From an uncultured Porphyromonas sp. (GTDB lineage: Bacteria > Bacteroidota > Bacteroidia > Bacteroidales > Porphyromonadaceae), in NCBI GenBank assembly GCA_945875135.1, contig CAMCJO010000083.1:1-8404 (forward strand): 8,404 bases of DNA, written 5' to 3'. Below the pieces are notes generated by a model. It made no database searches, was not told the DNA's origin, and saw only the letters and a program-made list of their open reading frames with translations. How positions within the stretch are numbered: the stretch's first letter is position 1; every line of letters starts with the position of its first letter. The translations under genes and the position numbers were made by a program. This document shows, one piece after another, positions 6,578 through 8,404 of this stretch.

Positions 6578-8404
6578 TTACTTCTTAGCCCATCGGAAGA
6601 TCTCTCCACACCATAGCACTAAGCTCGTAGAGAGTACGATGATCGCCCAGCTGACGAGATCTAGTGGCACTACACGAAACATCTCTCCACCAAACGTCGT
6701 GATAACCACCTGCCCTATAACGATAATACTCGCAATGAATAGGAAGTTACGACAATGCTTGAGATCTGCTAGTGCAGACTTGCCTGAGTGAAAGGCCTTG
6801 GCGTTGAACATATTCCAAAACTGAAGGAATACAAAGAAGCAGAAGAAAACAGTTAGCTCATAGCCACTGAATGCACCCTGGTTAAAGTCAAAGAAGTGAC
6901 GTCCTAGCTCTGCAAAGCTAAACTCCGTCAGAGTAGTCACCTCCGCATGCTTGAAGTACTGCATGACAGCAAAGAGTAGCACGACGAAAAAGCTCCCGAG
7001 ACCAAAAATACGCTTGGCCATAGCCGGCGATATGATATTGTCCGTTTGCTTGCGAGGCTTGCTCTTCATGACTCTACTACTAGGAGGTAGTGAGGCGAGA
7101 GCTAGCGCAGCAAAGGTGTCCATGATCAAGTTGACCCAAAGCATCTGTGTCACTGTCAGAGGGCTTTCGGTATCTAGGAATGCACCTATCAGCACAATGA
7201 TACAGGCTGCGACATTGATCGTCATCTGGAAGAGGATGAAGCGCTGTATGTTGAGATACAGAGAGCGTCCCCACATTACCGCCTTAGAGATAGAGGCGAA
7301 GGAGTTGTCCAGGATTGTGATATCACTCGCCTCCTTAGCTACAGAGGTGCCGTCTCCCATAGAGAGACCTACGTGAGCACGATTGAGAGCGGGCGCATCG
7401 TTGGTACCATCACCAGTGACAGCGACTACCTCTCCCTGCTCCTGTAGGAGTCTTACGAGGCGCTCCTTATCCATAGGACGAGCACGGCTCACGATTCGCA
7501 CATCCTGTACACGGGTAGCGAGCTCCTCGTCACTCATCTGAGCAAACTCAGCTCCTGTGATGATGTTTCTCTCGGTACAAGAGTCGTCCCACAGTCCGAT
7601 CTGACGTCCTATCTCTTTAGCGGTACCAGAGGTATCCCCCGTGACGATCTTCACCTGAATGCCAGCATCTGTACAGCTCTGGATGGCTGCTGGGACTTCG
7701 GGACGGATAGGATCACTAATGCCTACGACACCCATAAAGGTGAGTGCGTCAACGGCTAGCTTGTTATCTACAAATGGGGTGGCACCATCAAGAGGTGCGT
7801 AAGCAAAACCTATGGTGCGCATAGCACGAGACTGATAGCTCAGCAGTTGATCTTCGTAGTGGCTGAGAGTAGCTGTGCTGAGAGAGCAGTGCTGCATAAC
7901 GATCTCTGGAGCTCCCTTAATCAATAGGTGATCTACTCCATCGATCTGGATGACAGATGCCATATACTTGCGCTCAGTAGAGAAGGGTAGCTGAGATACT
8001 AGAGGGTAGTCCTGACGTAGCTCTTTGTAGTCTACCCCCTGTTGATGTAGCCATAGGAGCAGTGCCCCCTCTGTAGGATTACCTAGTACGGTGGGGTGCT
8101 CGCTGTCATGCTGGTCAAGGTGTGCCGTAGAGTTGACAGCCATAGAGAGGTGGACTAGTTGGGGGGATGTGCCCTCTACAAAGGAGGAGTCTGTGACGGT
8201 CATTCTGTTTTGTGTCAGAGTGCCAGTCTTGTCGGTGCATATTACCGTTGCTGCGCCCATAGTCTCACAGGCATGCATACGCCGTACGAGGTTGTTGGTC
8301 TTCATCATACTACGCATACTGTAGGCTAGACTGAGGGTCACGCTCATAGGTAGCCCCTCTGGAACTGCAACGACAATCACCGTGACAGCTATCATCACTT
8401 TCTG
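6578..8404 (-). CDS. Calcium-translocating P-type ATPase, PMCA type (partial, N-terminus outside window)
   Basis: This is the C-terminal part of a P-type ATPase that pumps Ca2+ out across the cytoplasmic membrane using ATP. The frame is open to the window edge (first codons Q, K), so about 300 N-terminal residues, including the actuator domain, are missing; 608 residues are visible. Counting from position 8404, the M4 motif PEGLP is at 15-19, the phosphorylated Asp is D58 in DKTGTLT, KGAPE of the nucleotide-binding domain is at 163-167, and the hinge motif TGDGTND is at 330-336. M6 carries NLIMD with N425 and D429, matching SERCA N796 and D800. M5 has N397 followed by Ala400 where SERCA has the site I Glu771. 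That pattern points to the single-site PMCA subfamily rather than SERCA. Six C-terminal membrane helices (M5 to M10) follow to a TAA stop. The next gene starts 53 bases downstream. The family call is firm; the transported ion is inferred from these residues. Confidence 0.96.
   Translation of the reverse strand, partial: QKVMIAVTVIVVAVPEGLPMSVTLSLAYSMRSMMKTNNLVRRMHACETMGAATVICTDKTGTLTQNRMTVTDSSFVEGTSPQLVHLSMAVNSTAHLDQHDSEHPTVLGNPTEGALLLWLHQQGVDYKELRQDYPLVSQLPFSTERKYMASVIQIDGVDHLLIKGAPEIVMQHCSLSTATLSHYEDQLLSYQSRAMRTIGFAYAPLDGATPFVDNKLAVDALTFMGVVGISDPIRPEVPAAIQSCTDAGIQVKIVTGDTSGTAKEIGRQIGLWDDSCTERNIITGAEFAQMSDEELATRVQDVRIVSRARPMDKERLVRLLQEQGEVVAVTGDGTNDAPALNRAHVGLSMGDGTSVAKEASDITILDNSFASISKAVMWGRSLYLNIQRFILFQMTINVAACIIVLIGAFLDTESPLTVTQMLWVNLIMDTFAALALASLPPSSRVMKSKPRKQTDNIISPAMAKRIFGLGSFFVVLLFAVMQYFKHAEVTTLTEFSFAELGRHFFDFNQGAFSGYELTVFFCFFVFLQFWNMFNAKAFHSGKSALADLKHCRNFLFIASIIVIGQVVITTFGGEMFRVVPLDLVSWAIIVLSTSLVLWCGEIFRWAKK

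Noticed and set aside
6560..6583. Possible terminator hairpin after the calcium pump gene
   Set aside because: The stem is only five base pairs (GAAGT/ACTTC) with a 14-base loop and no following T-run.
6951..7376. A 141-codon open frame on the + strand
   Set aside because: It lies wholly antisense to the conserved ATPase domains, and its translation shows no domain or signal; it is a shadow of the pump gene.
1..8404. CRISPR array, tRNA, rRNA, insertion sequence or attachment site
   Set aside because: No regularly spaced repeats, cloverleaf-like segments, terminal inverted repeats or transposase motifs were seen on reading; coding sequence fills almost the whole window.

Overview
All convincing genes are on the minus strand and run from high to low coordinates. 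There are five coding regions, separated by 12 to 53 bases, and no stretch over 300 bases lacks a gene. Both edge genes are cut by the window. Base composition looks close to half G+C. The starts lack clear Shine-Dalgarno sequences, which is usual in Bacteroidota. Together with the style of the P-type ATPase and the lipoprotein, this suggests a Bacteroidales genome, possibly Porphyromonas-like. The taxon is an inference, since no rRNA or marker gene is present.

Region 1 (8404 down to 6578) is the C-terminal two thirds of a PMCA-type calcium-translocating P-type ATPase. It is an ordinary housekeeping transporter and the only confidently named family here.

Region 2 (6524 down to 1) is a tight, co-directional set of four genes: (a) a 451-residue lipoprotein with a probable degenerate von Willebrand factor A (vWA) domain, (b) a 129-residue protein with three membrane segments, (c) a 540-residue divergent tubulin/FtsZ-superfamily protein, and (d) a very large protein (at least 1035 residues) with an actin/Hsp70-fold ATPase behind a novel N-terminal region of about 555 residues. 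The last gene has no stop codon in the window and is found only by translating the open frame from its start at 3105.

The four-gene set is the exciting part. A tubulin-fold and an actin-fold nucleotide-binding protein are encoded side by side with an integral membrane protein and a vWA-like envelope lipoprotein. The most economical model is an envelope-linked cytoskeletal or membrane-remodelling machine: the two NTPases in the cytoplasm, the three-helix protein in the inner membrane, and the lipoprotein in the periplasm or at the outer membrane. FtsZ-like proteins linked with vWA, GTPase and OmpA-family proteins have been proposed as a membrane-remodelling system (Makarova and Koonin). This locus shares the FtsZ-like plus vWA theme but pairs it with an actin/Hsp70-like protein. 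The function is inferred from fold and gene order only.
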